Position numbers and translations under genes: made by a program. A stretch of DNA of 64,000 nt, from the NCBI GenBank assembly GCA_036937835.1, contig CM072870.1, positions 1,922,001 to 1,986,000 on the forward strand. The letters run 5' to 3'. Under the pieces are notes generated by a model. It was not told the origin of the DNA. It ran no database searches and saw only the letters and a list, made by a program, of their open reading frames with translations. This DNA comes from Pampus argenteus. Lineage: Eukaryota > Chordata > Actinopteri > Scombriformes > Stromateidae. Shown piece after piece: positions 49,190 through 62,377 of this stretch (the stretch's first letter is position 1; every line of letters begins with the position of its first letter).

Positions 49190-50879
49190 CTAATCATTAG
49201 AAATCAGTTACTTGTTGATGGCAAACATGGTTTTGATTGAAAATATTGCTCCTTGTTTAAGAAAAACTGTAGTTGTCAGTTTTGGCCTGAGAGAAAGGTA
49301 TTTTTACAAATGTTACAGTAAAAGCTGCAGGAAGCTCTCAAAAGTGAGTTTTTTGGTCCTAATCATTAGAAGTCAGGTACTTGTTGATGGCAAACGTGGT
49401 TTTGATTGAAAATATTGCTCCTTGTTTAAGAAAAACTGTAGTTGTCAGTTTTGGCCTGAGAGAAAGGTATTTTTACATATGTTACAGTAAAAGCTGCAGG
49501 AAGCTCTCAGAAGTGAGTTTTTTGGTCCTAATCATTAGAAATCAGTTACTTGTTGATGGCAAACATGGTTTTGATTGAAAATATTGCTCCTTGTTTAAGA
49601 AAAACTGTAGTTGTCAGTTTTGGCCTGAGAGAAAGGTATTTTTACAAATGTTACAGTAAAAGCTGCAGGAAGCTCTCAAAAGTGAGTTTTTTGGTCCTAA
49701 TCATTACAAGTCAGGCACTTGTTGATGGCAAACGTGGTTTTGATTGAAAATATTGCTCCTTGTTTAAGAAAAACTGTAGTTGTCAGTTTTGGCCTGAGAC
49801 AAAGCTATTTTTACAAATGTTACAGTAAAAGCTGCAGGAAGCTCTCAGAAGTGAGTTTTTTGGTACTAATCATTAGAAATCAGTTACTTGTTGATGGCAA
49901 CCATAGTTTTGATTGAAAATATTGCTCCTTGTTTAAGAAAAACTGTAGTTGTCAGTTTTGGCCTGAGAGAAAGCTATTTTTACTAATGTTACAGTAAAAG
50001 CTGCAGGAAGCTCTCAGAAGTGAGTTTTTTGGTCCTAATCATTAGAAATCAGTTACTTGTTGATGGCAAACGTGGTTTTGATTGAAAATATTGCTCCTTG
50101 TTTAAGAAAAACTGTAGTTGTCAGTTTTGGCCTGAGAGAAAGGTATTTTTACAAATGTTACAGTAAAAGCTGCAGGAAGCTCTCAAAAGTGAGTTTTTTG
50201 GTCCTAATCATTAGAAGTCAGGTACTTGTTGATGGCAAACGTGGTTTTGATTGAAAATATTGCTCCTTGTTTAAGAAAAACTGTAGTTGTCAGTTTTGGC
50301 CTGAGAGAAAGGTATTTTTACATATGTTACAGTAAAAGCTGCAGGAAGCTCTCAGAAGTGAGTTTTTTGGTCCTAATCATTAGAAATCAGTTACTTGTTG
50401 ATGGCAAACATGGTTTTGATTGAAAATATTGCTCCTTGTTTAAGAAAAACTGTAGTTGTCAGTTTTGGCCTGAGAGAAAGGTATTTTTACAAATGTTACA
50501 GTAAAAGCTGCAGGAAGCTCTCAAAAGTGAGTTTTTTGGTCCTAATCATTACAAGTCAGGCACTTGTTGATGGCAAACGTGGTTTTGATTGAAAATATTG
50601 CTCCTTGTTTAAGTAAAACTGTAGTTGTCAGTTTTGGCCTGAGACAAAGCTATTTTTACAAATGTTACAGTAAAAGCTGCAGGAAGCTCTCAGAAGTGAG
50701 TTTTTTGGTACTAATCATTAGAAATCAGTTACTTGTTGATGGCAACCATAGTTTTGATTGAAAATATTGCTCCTTGTTTAAGAAAAACTGTAGTTGTCAG
50801 TTTTGGCCTGAGAGAAAGCTATTTTTACTAATGTTACAGTAAAAGCTGCAGGAAGCTCTCAGAAGTGAGTTTTTTGGTC
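49190..50879 (+). repeat. 845-bp pentamer duplication, older event
   Basis: Five units at 49190-50034 recur at 50035-50879, including CATTACAAGTCAGGCAC near 49706 and 50551. The first unit of the second copy is a chimera: it starts with CAAACGTGG and ends as the GAAAGGTATTTTTAC/CTCAAAAG type. The same pair occurs at about 57813-59502 in the second 7.78-kb copy, so this event predates the large duplication. Confidence 0.85.
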
Positions 50880-52910
50880 CTAATCATTAGAAATCAGTTA
50901 CTTGTTGATGGCAAACGTGGTTTTGATTGAAAATATTGCTCCTTGTTTAAGAAAAACTGTAGTTGTCAGTTTTGGCCTGAGAGAAAGCTATTTTTACTAA
51001 TGTTACAGTAAAAGCTGCAGGAAGCTCTCAGAAGTGAGTTTTTTGGTCCTAATCATTAGAAATCACTTACTTGTTGATGGCAAACATAGTTTTGATTAAA
51101 TACATTGCTCCTTGTTTAAGAAAAACTGTAGTTGTCAGTTTTGGCCTGAGAGAAAGCTATTTTTACTAATGTTACAGTAAAAGCTGCAGGAAGCTCTCAG
51201 AAGTGAGTTTTTTGGTCCTAATTATTAGAAATCAGTTACTTGTTGATGGCAAACATGGTTTTGATTGAAAATATTGCTCCTTGTTTAAGAAAAACTGTAG
51301 TTGTCAGTTTTGGCCTGAGAGAAAGCTATTTTTTACAAATGTTACAGTAAAAGCTGCAGGAAGCTCTCAGAAGTGAGCTTTTTGGTCCAAATCATTAGAA
51401 ATCAGTTACTTGTTGATAGCAAACATGGTTTTGATTGAAAATATTGCTCCTTGTTTAAGAAAAACTGTAGTTGTCAGTTTTGGCCTGAGAGAAAGCTATT
51501 TTTACAAATGTTACAGTAAAGGCTGCAGGAAGCTCTCAGAAGTGAGTTTTTTGGTCCTAATCATTAGAAGTCAGTTACTTGTTGATGGCAAACATGGTTT
51601 TGATTGAAAATATTGCTCTTTGTTTAAGAAAAACTGTAGTTGTCAGTTTTGGCCTGAGAGAAAGGTATTTTTACAAATGTTACAGTAAAAGCTGCAGGAA
51701 GCTCTCAGAAGTGAGTTTTTTGGTCCTAATCATTAGAAATCAGTTACTTGTTGATGGCAAACATGGTTTTGATTGAAAATATTGCTCCTTGTTTAAGAAA
51801 AACTGTAGTTGTCAGTTTTGGCCTGAGAGAAAGGTATTTTTTACAAATGTTACAGTAAAAGCTGCAGGAAGCTCTCAAAAGTGAGTTTTTTGGTCCTAAT
51901 CATTAGAAGTCAGGTACTTGTTGATGGCAAACGTGGTTTTGATTGAAAATATTGCTCCTTGTTTAAGAAAAACTGTAGTTGTCAGTTTTGGCCTGAGAGA
52001 AAGGTATTTTTACATATGTTACAGTAAAAGCTGCAGGAAGCTCTCAGAAGTGAGTTTTTTGGTCCTAATCATTAGAAATCAGTTACTTGTTGATGGCAAA
52101 CATGGTTTTGATTGAAAATATTGCTCCTTGTTTAAGAAAAACTGTAGTTGTCAGTTTTGGCCTGAGAGAAAGGTATTTTTACAAATGTTACAGTAAAAGC
52201 TGCAGGAAGCTCTCAAAAGTGAGTTTTTTGGTCCTAATCATTACAAGTCAGGTACTTGTTGATGGCAAACGTGGTTTTGATTGAAAATATTGCTCCTTGT
52301 TTAAGAAAAACTGTAGTTGTCAGTTTTGGCCTGAGACAAAGCTATTTTTACAAATGTTACAGTAAAAGCTGCAGGAAGCTCTCAGAATTGAGTTTTTTGG
52401 TACTAATCATTAGAAATCAGTTACTTGTTGATGGCAACCATAGTTTTGATTGAAAATATTGCTCCTTGTTTAAGAAAAACTGTAGTTGTCAGTTTTGGCC
52501 TGAGAGAAAGCTATTTTTACTAATGTTACAGTAAAAGCTGCAGGAAGCTCTCAGAAGTGAGTTTTTTTGGTCCTAATCATTAGAAATCAGTTACTTGTTG
52601 ATGGCAAACGTGGTTTTGATTGAAAATATTGCTCCTTGTTTAAGAAAAACTGTAGTTGTCAGTTTTGGCCTGAGAGAAAGCTATTTTTACTAATGTTACA
52701 GTAAAAGCTGCAGGAAGCTCTCAGAAGTGAGTTTTTTGGTCCTAATCATTAGAAATCCCTTACTTGTTGATGGCAAACATGGTTTTGATTAAATACATTG
52801 CTCCTTGTTTAAGAAAAACTGTAGTTGTCAGTTTTGGCCTGAGAGAAAGCTATTTTTACTAATGTTACAGTAAAAGCTGCAGGAAGCTCTCAGAAGTGAG
52901 TTTTTTGGTC

Positions 52911-54600
52911 CTAATTATTAGAAATCAGTTACTTGTTGATGGCAAACATGGTTTTGATTGAAAATATTGCTCCTTGTTTAAGAAAAACTGTAGTTGTCAG
53001 TTTTGGCCTGAGAGAAAGTTCTTTTTACAAATGTTACAGTAAAAGCTGCAGGAAGCTCTCAGAAGTGAGTTTTTTGGTCCTAATCTTTAGAAATCAGTTA
53101 CTTGTTGATGGCAAACGTGGTTTTGATTGAAAATATTGCTCCTTGTTTAATAAAAACTGTAGTTGTCAGTTTTGGCCTGAGAGAAAGGTATTTTTACATA
53201 TGTTACAGTAAAAGCTGCAGGAAGCTCTCAGAAGTGAGTTTTTTGGTCCTAATCATTAGAAATCAGTTACTTGTTGATGGCAAACATGGTTTTGATTGAA
53301 AATATTGCTCCTTGTTTAAGAAAAACTGTAGTTGTCAGTTTTGGCCTGAGAGAAAGCTATTTTTACAAATGTTACAGTAAAAGCTGCAGGAAGCTCTCAA
53401 AAGTGAGTTTTTTGGTCCTAATCATTAGAAGTCAGGTACTTGTTGATGGCAAACGTGGTTTTGATTGAAAATATTGCTCCTTGTTTAAGAAAAACTGTAG
53501 TTGTCAGTTTTGGCCTGAGACAAAGCTATTTTTACAAATGTTACAGTAAAAGCTGCAGGAAGCTCTCAGAAGTGAGTTTTTTGGTACTAATCATTAGAAA
53601 TCAGTTACTTGTTGATGGCAAACATGGTTTTGATTAAATACATTGCTCCTTGTTTAAGAAAAACTGTAGTTGTCAGTTTTGGCCTGAGAGAAAGCTATTT
53701 TTACTAATGTTACAGTAAAAGCTGCAGGAAGCTCTCAGAAGTGAGTTTTTTGGTCCTAATTATTAGAAATCAGTTACTTGTTGATGGCAAACATGGTTTT
53801 GATTGAAAATATTGCTCCTTGTTTAAGAAAAACTGTAGTTGTCAGTTTTGGCCTGAGAGAAAGTTCTTTTTACAAATGTTACAGTAAAAGCTGCAGGAAG
53901 CTCTCAGAAGTGAGTTTTTTGGTCCTAATCTTTAGAAATCAGTTACTTGTTGATGGCAAACGTGGTTTTGATTGAAAATATTGCTCCTTGTTTAATAAAA
54001 ACTGTAGTTGTCAGTTTTGGCCTGAGAGAAAGGTATTTTTACATATGTTACAGTAAAAGCTGCAGGAAGCTCTCAGAAGTGAGTTTTTTGGTCCTAATCA
54101 TTAGAAATCAGTTACTTGTTGATGGCAAACATGGTTTTGATTGAAAATATTGCTCCTTGTTTAAGAAAAACTGTAGTTGTCAGTTTTGGCCTGAGAGAAA
54201 GCTATTTTTACAAATGTTACAGTAAAAGCTGCAGGAAGCTCTCAAAAGTGAGTTTTTTGGTCCTAATCATTAGAAGTCAGGTACTTGTTGATGGCAAACG
54301 TGGTTTTGATTGAAAATATTGCTCCTTGTTTAAGAAAAACTGTAGTTGTCAGTTTTGGCCTGAGACAAAGCTATTTTTACAAATGTTACAGTAAAAGCTG
54401 CAGGAAGCTCTCAGAAGTGAGTTTTTTGGTACTAATCATTAGAAATCAGTTACTTGTTGATGGCAACCATAGTTTTGATTGAAAATATTGCTCCTTGTTT
54501 AAGAAAAACTGTAGTTGTCAGTTTTGGCCTGAGAGAAAGCTATTTTTACTAATGTTACAGTAAAAGCTGCAGGAAGCTCTCAGAAGTGAGTTTTTTGGTC
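52911..54600 (+). repeat. 845-bp pentamer duplication private to copy 1
   Basis: Units starting at 52911, 53080, 53249, 53418 and 53587 are followed by the same types at 53756, 53925, 54094, 54263 and 54432. GAAAGTTCTTTTTAC (near 52997 and 53862) and TTTAATAAAAAC occur in both. The matching region of copy 2 (61533-62377) has a single version. The unit at 53587 is chimeric and marks the join. Confidence 0.9.
53605..53621 (+). other. Mapped recombination junction in a chimeric monomer
   Basis: The unit at 53587 starts like its neighbour type at 54432 (GGTACTAATC, ATCAGTTAC) but continues like the type at 52742 (ACATGG, GATTAAATACATTG). The two parents are identical over TTACTTGTTGATGGCAA, so the exchange that produced the 845-bp duplication lies within these 17 bp. 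Confidence 0.8.
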
Positions 54601-57600
54601 CTAATTATTAGAAATCAGTTACTTGTTGATGGCAAACATGGTTTTGATTGAAAATATTGCTCCATGTTTAAGAAAAACTGTAGTTGTCAGTTTTGGCCTG
54701 AGAGAAAGTTATTTTTACAAATGTTACAGTAAAAGCTGCAGGAAGCTCTCAGAAGTGAGTTTTTTGGTCCTAATCATTAGAAATCAGTTACTTGTTGATG
54801 GCAAACGTGGTTTTGATTGAAAATATTGCTCCTTGTTTAAGAAAAACTGTAGTTGTCAGTTTTGGCCTGAGAGAAAGCTATTTTTTACAAATGTTACAGT
54901 AAAAGCTGCAGGAAGCTCTCAGAAGTGAGCTTTTTGGTCCAAATCATTAGAAATCAGTTACTTGTTGATAGCAAACATGGTTTTGATTGAAAATATTGCT
55001 CCTTGTTTAAGAAAAACTGTAGTTGTCAGTTTTGGCCTGAGAGAAAGCTATTTTTACAAATGTTACAGTAAAGGCTGCAAGAAGCTCTCAGAAGTGAGTT
55101 TTTTGGTCCTAATCATTAGAAGTCAGTTACTTGTTGATGGAAAACATGGTTTTGATTGAAAATATTGCTCTTTGTTTAAGAAAAACTGTAGTTGTCAGTT
55201 TTGGCCTGAGAGAAAGGTATTTTTACAAATGTTACAGTAAAAGCTGCAAGAAGCTCTCAGAAGTGAGTTTTTTGGTCCTAATCATTAGAAATCAGTTACT
55301 TGTTGATGGCAAACATGGTTTTGATTGAAAATATTGCTCCTTGTTTAAGAAAAACTGTAGTTGTCAGTTTTGGCCTGAGAGAAAGGTATTTTTACAAATG
55401 TTACAGTAAAAGCTGCAGGAAGCTCTCAAAAGTGAGTTTTTTGGTCCTAATCATTAGAAGTCAGGTACTTGTTGATGGCAAACGTGGTTTTGATTGAAAA
55501 TATTGCTCCTTGTTTAAGAAAAACTGTAATTGTCAGTTTTGGCCTGAGAGAAAGGTATTTTTACATATGTTACAGTAAAAGCTGCAGGAAGCTCTCAGAA
55601 GTGAGTTTTTTGGTCCTAATCATTAGAAATCAGTTACTTGTTGATGGCAAACATGGTTTTGATTGAAAATATTGCTCCTTGTTTAAGAAAAACTGTAGTT
55701 GTCAGTTTTGGCCTGAGAGAAAGGTATTTTTACAAATGTTACAGTAAAAGCTGCAGGAAGCTCTCAAAAGTGAGTTTTTTGGTCCTAATCATTACAAGTC
55801 AGGTACTTGTTGATGGCAAACGTGGTTTTGATTGAAAATATTGCTCCTTGTTTAAGAAAAACTGTAGTTGTCAGTTTTGGCCTGAGACAAAGCTATTTTT
55901 ACAAATGTTACAGTAAAAGCTGCAGGAAGCTCTCAGAAGTGAGTTTTTTGGTACTAATCATTAGAAATCAGTTACTTGTTGATGGCAACCATAGTTTTGA
56001 TTGAAAATATTGCTCCTTGTTTAAGAAAAACTGTAGTTGTCAGTTTTGGCCTGAGAGAAAGCTATTTTTACTAATGTTACAGTAAAAGCTGCAGGAAGCT
56101 CTCAGAAGTGAGTTTTTTGGTCCTAATCATTAGAAATCAGTTACTTGTTGATGGCAAACGTGGTTTTGATTGAAAATATTGCTCCTTGTTTAAGAAAAAC
56201 TGTAGTTGTCAGTTTTGGCCTGAGAGAAAGCTATTTTTACTAATGTTACAGTAAAAGCTGCAGGAAGCTCTCAGAAGTGAGTTTTTTGGTCCTAATCTTT
56301 AGAAATCAGTTACTTGTTGATGGCAAACGTGGTTTTGATTGAAAATATTGCTCCTTGTTTAATAAAAACTGTAGTTGTCAGTTTTGGCCTGAGAGAAAGG
56401 TATTTTTACATATGTTACAGTAAAAGCTGCAGGAAGCTCTCAGAAGTGAGTTTTTTGGTCCTAATCATTAGAAATCAGTTACTTGTTGATGGCAAACATG
56501 GTTTTGATTGAAAATATTGCTCCTTGTTTAAGAAAAACTGTAGTTGTCAGTTTTGGCCTGAGAGAAAGGTATTTTTACAAATGTTACAGTAAAAGCTGCA
56601 GGAAGCTCTCAAAAGTGAGTTTTTTGGTCCTAATCATTAGAAGTCAGGTACTTGTTGATGGCAAACGTGGTTTTGATTGAAAATATTGCTCCTTGTTTAA
56701 GAAAAACTGTAGTTGTCAGTTTTGGCCTGAGACAAAGCTATTTTTACAAATGTTACAGTAAAAGCTGCAGGAAGCTCTCAGAAGTGAGTTTTTTGGTCCT
56801 AATCATTAGAAGTCAGTTACTTGTTGATGGCAAACATGGTTTTGATTGAAAATATTGCTCTTTGTTTAAGAAAAACTGTAGTTGTCAGTTTTGGCCTGAG
56901 AGAAAGGTATTTTTACAAATGTTACAGTAAAAGCTGCAGGAAGCTCTCAGAAGTGAGTTTTTTGGTCCTAATCATTAGAAATCAGTTACTTGTTGATGGC
57001 AAACATGGTTTTGATTGAAAATATTGCTCCTTGTTTAAGAAAAACTGTAGTTGTCAGTTTTGGCCTGAGAGAAAGGTATTTTTACAAATGTTACAGTAAA
57101 AGCTGCAGGAAGCTCTCAAAAGTGAGTTTTTTGGTCCTAATCATTAGAAGTCAGGTACTTGTTGATGGCAAACGTGGTTTTGATTGAAAATATTGCTCCT
57201 TGTTTAAGAAAAACTGTAGTTGTCAGTTTTGGCCTGAGAGAAAGGTATTTTTACATATGTTACAGTAAAAGCTGCAGGAAGCTCTCAGAAGTGAGTTTTT
57301 TGGTCCTAATCATTAGAAATCAGTTACTTGTTGATGGCAAACATGGTTTTGATTGAAAATATTGCTCCTTGTTTAAGAAAAACTGTAGTTGTCAGTTTTG
57401 GCCTGAGAGAAAGGTATTTTTACAAATGTTACAGTAAAAGCTGCAGGAAGCTCTCAAAAGTGAGTTTTTTGGTCCTAATCATTAGAAGTCAGGTACTTGT
57501 TGATGGCAAACGTGGTTTTGATTGAAAATATTGCTCCTTGTTTAAGAAAAACTGTAGTTGTCAGTTTTGGCCTGAGACAAAGCTATTTTTACAAATGTTA

Positions 57601-60600
57601 CAGTAAAAGCTGCAGGAAGCTCTCAGAAGTGAGTTTTTTGGTCCTAATCATTAGAAGTCAGTTACTTGTTGATGGCAAACATGGTTTTGATTGAAAATAT
57701 TGCTCTTTGTTTAAGAAAAACTGTAGTTGTCAGTTTTGGCCTGAGAGAAAGGTATTTTTACAAATGTTACAGTAAAAGCTGCAGGAAGCTCTCAGAAGTG
57801 AGTTTTTTGGTCCTAATCATTAGAAATCAGTTACTTGTTGATGGCAAACATGGTTTTGATTGAAAATATTGCTCCTTGTTTAAGAAAAACTGTAGTTGTC
57901 AGTTTTGGCCTGAGAGAAAGGTATTTTTACAAATGTTACAGTAAAAGCTGCAGGAAGCTCTCAAAAGTGAGTTTTTTGGTCCTAATCATTAGAAGTCAGG
58001 TACTTGTTGATGGCAAACGTGGTTTTGATTGAAAATATTGCTCCTTGTTTAAGAAAAACTGTAGTTGTCAGTTTTGGCCTGAGAGAAAGGTATTTTTACA
58101 TATGTTACAGTAAAAGCTGCAGGAAGCTCTCAGAAGTGAGTTTTTTGGTCCTAATCATTAGAAATCAGTTACTTGTTGATGGCAAACATGGTTTTGATTG
58201 AAAATATTGCTCCTTGTTTAAGAAAAACTGTAGTTGTCAGTTTTGGCCTGAGAGAAAGGTATTTTTACAAATGTTACAGTAAAAGCTGCAGGAAGCTCTC
58301 AAAAGTGAGTTTTTTGGTCCTAATCATTACAAGTCAGGCACTTGTTGATGGCAAACGTGGTTTTGATTGAAAATATTGCTCCTTGTTTAAGAAAAACTGT
58401 AGTTGTCAGTTTTGGCCTGAGACAAAGCTATTTTTACAAATGTTACAGTAAAAGCTGCAGGAAGCTCTCAGAAGTGAGTTTTTTGGTACTAATCATTAGA
58501 AATCAGTTACTTGTTGATGGCAACCATAGTTTTGATTGAAAATATTGCTCCTTGTTTAAGAAAAACTGTAGTTGTCAGTTTTGGCCTGAGAGAAAGCTAT
58601 TTTTACTAATGTTACAGTAAAAGCTGCAGGAAGCTCTCAGAAGTGAGTTTTTTGGTCCTAATCATTAGAAATCAGTTACTTGTTGATGGCAAACGTGGTT
58701 TTGATTGAAAATATTGCTCCTTGTTTAAGAAAAACTGTAGTTGTCAGTTTTGGCCTGAGAGAAAGGTATTTTTACAAATGTTACAGTAAAAGCTGCAGGA
58801 AGCTCTCAAAAGTGAGTTTTTTGGTCCTAATCATTAGAAGTCAGGTACTTGTTGATGGCAAACGTGGTTTTGATTGAAAATATTGCTCCTTGTTTAAGAA
58901 AAACTGTAGTTGTCAGTTTTGGCCTGAGAGAAAGGTATTTTTACATATGTTACAGTAAAAGCTGCAGGAAGCTCTCAGAAGTGAGTTTTTTGGTCCTAAT
59001 CATTAGAAATCAGTTACTTGTTGATGGCAAACATGGTTTTGATTGAAAATATTGCTCCTTGTTTAAGAAAAACTGTAGTTGTCAGTTTTGGCCTGAGAGA
59101 AAGGTATTTTTACAAATGTTACAGTAAAAGCTGCAGGAAGCTCTCAAAAGTGAGTTTTTTGGTCCTAATCATTACAAGTCAGGCACTTGTTGATGGCAAA
59201 CGTGGTTTTGATTGAAAATATTGCTCCTTGTTTAAGAAAAACTGTAGTTGTCAGTTTTGGCCTGAGACAAAGCTATTTTTACAAATGTTACAGTAAAAGC
59301 TGCAGGAAGCTCTCAGAAGTGAGTTTTTTGGTACTAATCATTAGAAATCAGTTACTTGTTGATGGCAACCATAGTTTTGATTGAAAATATTGCTCCTTGT
59401 TTAAGAAAAACTGTAGTTGTCAGTTTTGGCCTGAGAGAAAGCTATTTTTACTAATGTTACAGTAAAAGCTGCAGGAAGCTCTCAGAAGTGAGTTTTTTGG
59501 TCCTAATCATTAGAAATCAGTTACTTGTTGATGGCAAACGTGGTTTTGATTGAAAATATTGCTCCTTGTTTAAGAAAAACTGTAGTTGTCAGTTTTGGCC
59601 TGAGAGAAAGCTATTTTTACTAATGTTACAGTAAAAGCTGCAGGAAGCTCTCAGAAGTGAGTTTTTTGGTCCTAATCATTAGAAATCACTTACTTGTTGA
59701 TGGCAAACATAGTTTTGATTAAATACATTGCTCCTTGTTTAAGAAAAACTGTAGTTGTCAGTTTTGGCCTGAGAGAAAGCTATTTTTACTAATGTTACAG
59801 TAAAAGCTGCAGGAAGCTCTCAGAAGTGAGTTTTTTGGTCCTAATTATTAGAAATCAGTTACTTGTTGATGGCAAACATGGTTTTGATTGAAAATATTGC
59901 TCCTTGTTTAAGAAAAACTGTAGTTGTCAGTTTTGGCCTGAGAGAAAGCTATTTTTTACAAATGTTACAGTAAAAGCTGCAGGAAGCTCTCAGAAGTGAG
60001 CTTTTTGGTCCAAATCATTAGAAATCAGTTACTTGTTGATAGCAAACATGGTTTTGATTGAAAATATTGCTCCTTGTTTAAGAAAAACTGTAGTTGTCAG
60101 TTTTGGCCTGAGAGAAAGCTATTTTTACAAATGTTACAGTAAAGGCTGCAGGAAGCTCTCAGAAGTGAGTTTTTTGGTCCTAATCATTAGAAGTCAGTTA
60201 CTTGTTGATGGCAAACATGGTTTTGATTGAAAATATTGCTCTTTGTTTAAGAAAAACTGTAGTTGTCAGTTTTGGCCTGAGAGAAAGGTATTTTTACAAA
60301 TGTTACAGTAAAAGCTGCAGGAAGCTCTCAGAAGTGAGTTTTTTGGTCCTAATCATTAGAAATCAGTTACTTGTTGATGGCAAACATGGTTTTGATTGAA
60401 AATATTGCTCCTTGTTTAAGAAAAACTGTAGTTGTCAGTTTTGGCCTGAGAGAAAGGTATTTTTACAAATGTTACAGTAAAAGCTGCAGGAAGCTCTCAA
60501 AAGTGAGTTTTTTGGTCCTAATCATTAGAAGTCAGGTACTTGTTGATGGCAAACGTGGTTTTGATTGAAAATATTGCTCCTTGTTTAAGAAAAACTGTAG

Positions 60601-62377
60601 TTGTCAGTTTTGGCCTGAGAGAAAGGTATTTTTACATATGTTACAGTAAAAGCTGCAGGAAGCTCTCAGAAGTGAGTTTTTTGGTCCTAATCATTAGAAA
60701 TCAGTTACTTGTTGATGGCAAACATGGTTTTGATTGAAAATATTGCTCCTTGTTTAAGAAAAACTGTAGTTGTCAGTTTTGGCCTGAGAGAAAGGTATTT
60801 TTACAAATGTTACAGTAAAAGCTGCAGGAAGCTCTCAAAAGTGAGTTTTTTGGTCCTAATCATTACAAGTCAGGTACTTGTTGATGGCAAACGTGGTTTT
60901 GATTGAAAATATTGCTCCTTGTTTAAGAAAAACTGTAGTTGTCAGTTTTGGCCTGAGACAAAGCTATTTTTACAAATGTTACAGTAAAAGCTGCAGGAAG
61001 CTCTCAGAATTGAGTTTTTTGGTACTAATCATTAGAAATCAGTTACTTGTTGATGGCAACCATAGTTTTGATTGAAAATATTGCTCCTTGTTTAAGAAAA
61101 ACTGTAGTTGTCAGTTTTGGCCTGAGAGAAAGCTATTTTTACTAATGTTACAGTAAAAGCTGCAGGAAGCTCTCAGAAGTGAGTTTTTTTGGTCCTAATC
61201 ATTAGAAATCAGTTACTTGTTGATGGCAAACGTGGTTTTGATTGAAAATATTGCTCCTTGTTTAAGAAAAACTGTAATTGTCAGTTTTGGCCTGAGAGAA
61301 AGCTATTTTTACTAATGTTACAGTAAAAGCTGCAGGAAGCTCTCAGAAGTGAGTTTTTTGGTCCTAATCATTAGAAATCCCTTACTTGTTGATGGCAAAC
61401 ATGGTTTTGATTAAATACATTGCTCCTTGTTTAAGAAAAACTGTAGTTGTCAGTTTTGGCCTGAGAGAAAGCTATTTTTACTAATGTTACAGTAAAAGCT
61501 GCAGGAAGCTCTCAGAAGTGAGTTTTTTGGTCCTAATTATTAGAAATCAGTTACTTGTTGATGGCAAACATGGTTTTGATTGAAAATATTGCTCCTTGTT
61601 TAAGAAAAACTGTAGTTGTCAGTTTTGGCCTGAGAGAAAGTTCTTTTTACAAATGTTACAGTAAAAGCTGCAGGAAGCTCTCAGAAGTGAGTTTTTTGGT
61701 CCTAATCTTTAGAAATCAGTTACTTGTTGATGGCAAACGTGGTTTTGATTGAAAATATTGCTCCTTGTTTAATAAAAACTGTAGTTGTCAGTTTTGGCCT
61801 GAGAGAAAGGTATTTTTACATATGTTACAGTAAAAGCTGCAGGAAGCTCTCAGAAGTGAGTTTTTTGGTCCTAATCATTAGAAATCAGTTACTTGTTGAT
61901 GGCAAACATGGTTTTGATTGAAAATATTGCTCCTTGTTTAAGAAAAACTGTAGTTGTCAGTTTTGGCCTGAGAGAAAGCTATTTTTACAAATGTTACAGT
62001 AAAAGCTGCAGGAAGCTCTCAAAAGTGAGTTTTTTGGTCCTAATCATTAGAAGTCAGGTACTTGTTGATGGCAAACGTGGTTTTGATTGAAAATATTGCT
62101 CCTTGTTTAAGAAAAACTGTAGTTGTCAGTTTTGGCCTGAGACAAAGCTATTTTTACAAATGTTACAGTAAAAGCTGCAGGAAGCTCTCAGAAGTGAGTT
62201 TTTTGGTACTAATCATTAGAAATCAGTTACTTGTTGATGGCAACCATAGTTTTGATTGAAAATATTGCTCCTTGTTTAAGAAAAACTGTAGTTGTCAGTT
62301 TTGGCCTGAGAGAAAGCTATTTTTACTAATGTTACAGTAAAAGCTGCAGGAAGCTCTCAGAAGTGAGTTTTTTGGTC
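54601..62377 (+). repeat. 7.78-kb higher-order repeat, copy 2 (about 46 monomers)
   Basis: Second copy of 46823-54600. Private changes include GATGGAAAACATGG near 55138, GGCTGCAAGAAG near 55079 and ACTGTAATTG near 61274; one T fewer in the tract matching 51837-51842 gives the 8623 to 8622 shift. A third copy begins at 62378 (CTCCATGTTT unit, with an added T in GAAAGTTTATTTTT) but diverges by about 62660. Confidence 0.92.
56630..58319 (+). repeat. 845-bp pentamer duplication private to copy 2
   Basis: Units at 56630-57474 recur at 57475-58319, including TGCTCTTTG near 56868 and 57713. The matching part of copy 1 has only one version. The join lies in the identical stretch of about 57220-57485: the unit at 57306 ends CATTAGAAGTCAGGTAC and its partner at 58151 ends CATTACAAGTCAGGCAC. 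Confidence 0.88.

Larger units (their letters stand above)
46823..54600 (+). repeat. 7.78-kb higher-order repeat, copy 1 (about 46 monomers)
   Basis: Matches 54601-62377 unit for unit at an offset of 7778 bp from 46823 to about 49.5 kb, then 8623/8622 bp from about 49.0 to 53.4 kb. Shared rare marks include TGCTCTTTG, ACTGTAATTG, CATTACAAGTC, GTCAGGCAC, TTTAATAAAAAC, CTCAGAATTGAG, GTGAGTTTTTTTGG, AAATCCCTTAC and GAAAGTTCTTTTTAC. The change of offset reflects a private 845-bp expansion in each copy. I saw only a handful of differences over the block. Confidence 0.92.

Noticed and set aside
46823..62377. Assembly artefact as the sole explanation of the 7.78-kb duplication
   Set aside because: The two copies differ by private substitutions and by different 845-bp expansions, which a simple double inclusion of the same reads would not produce. 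Long-read confirmation would still be decisive.
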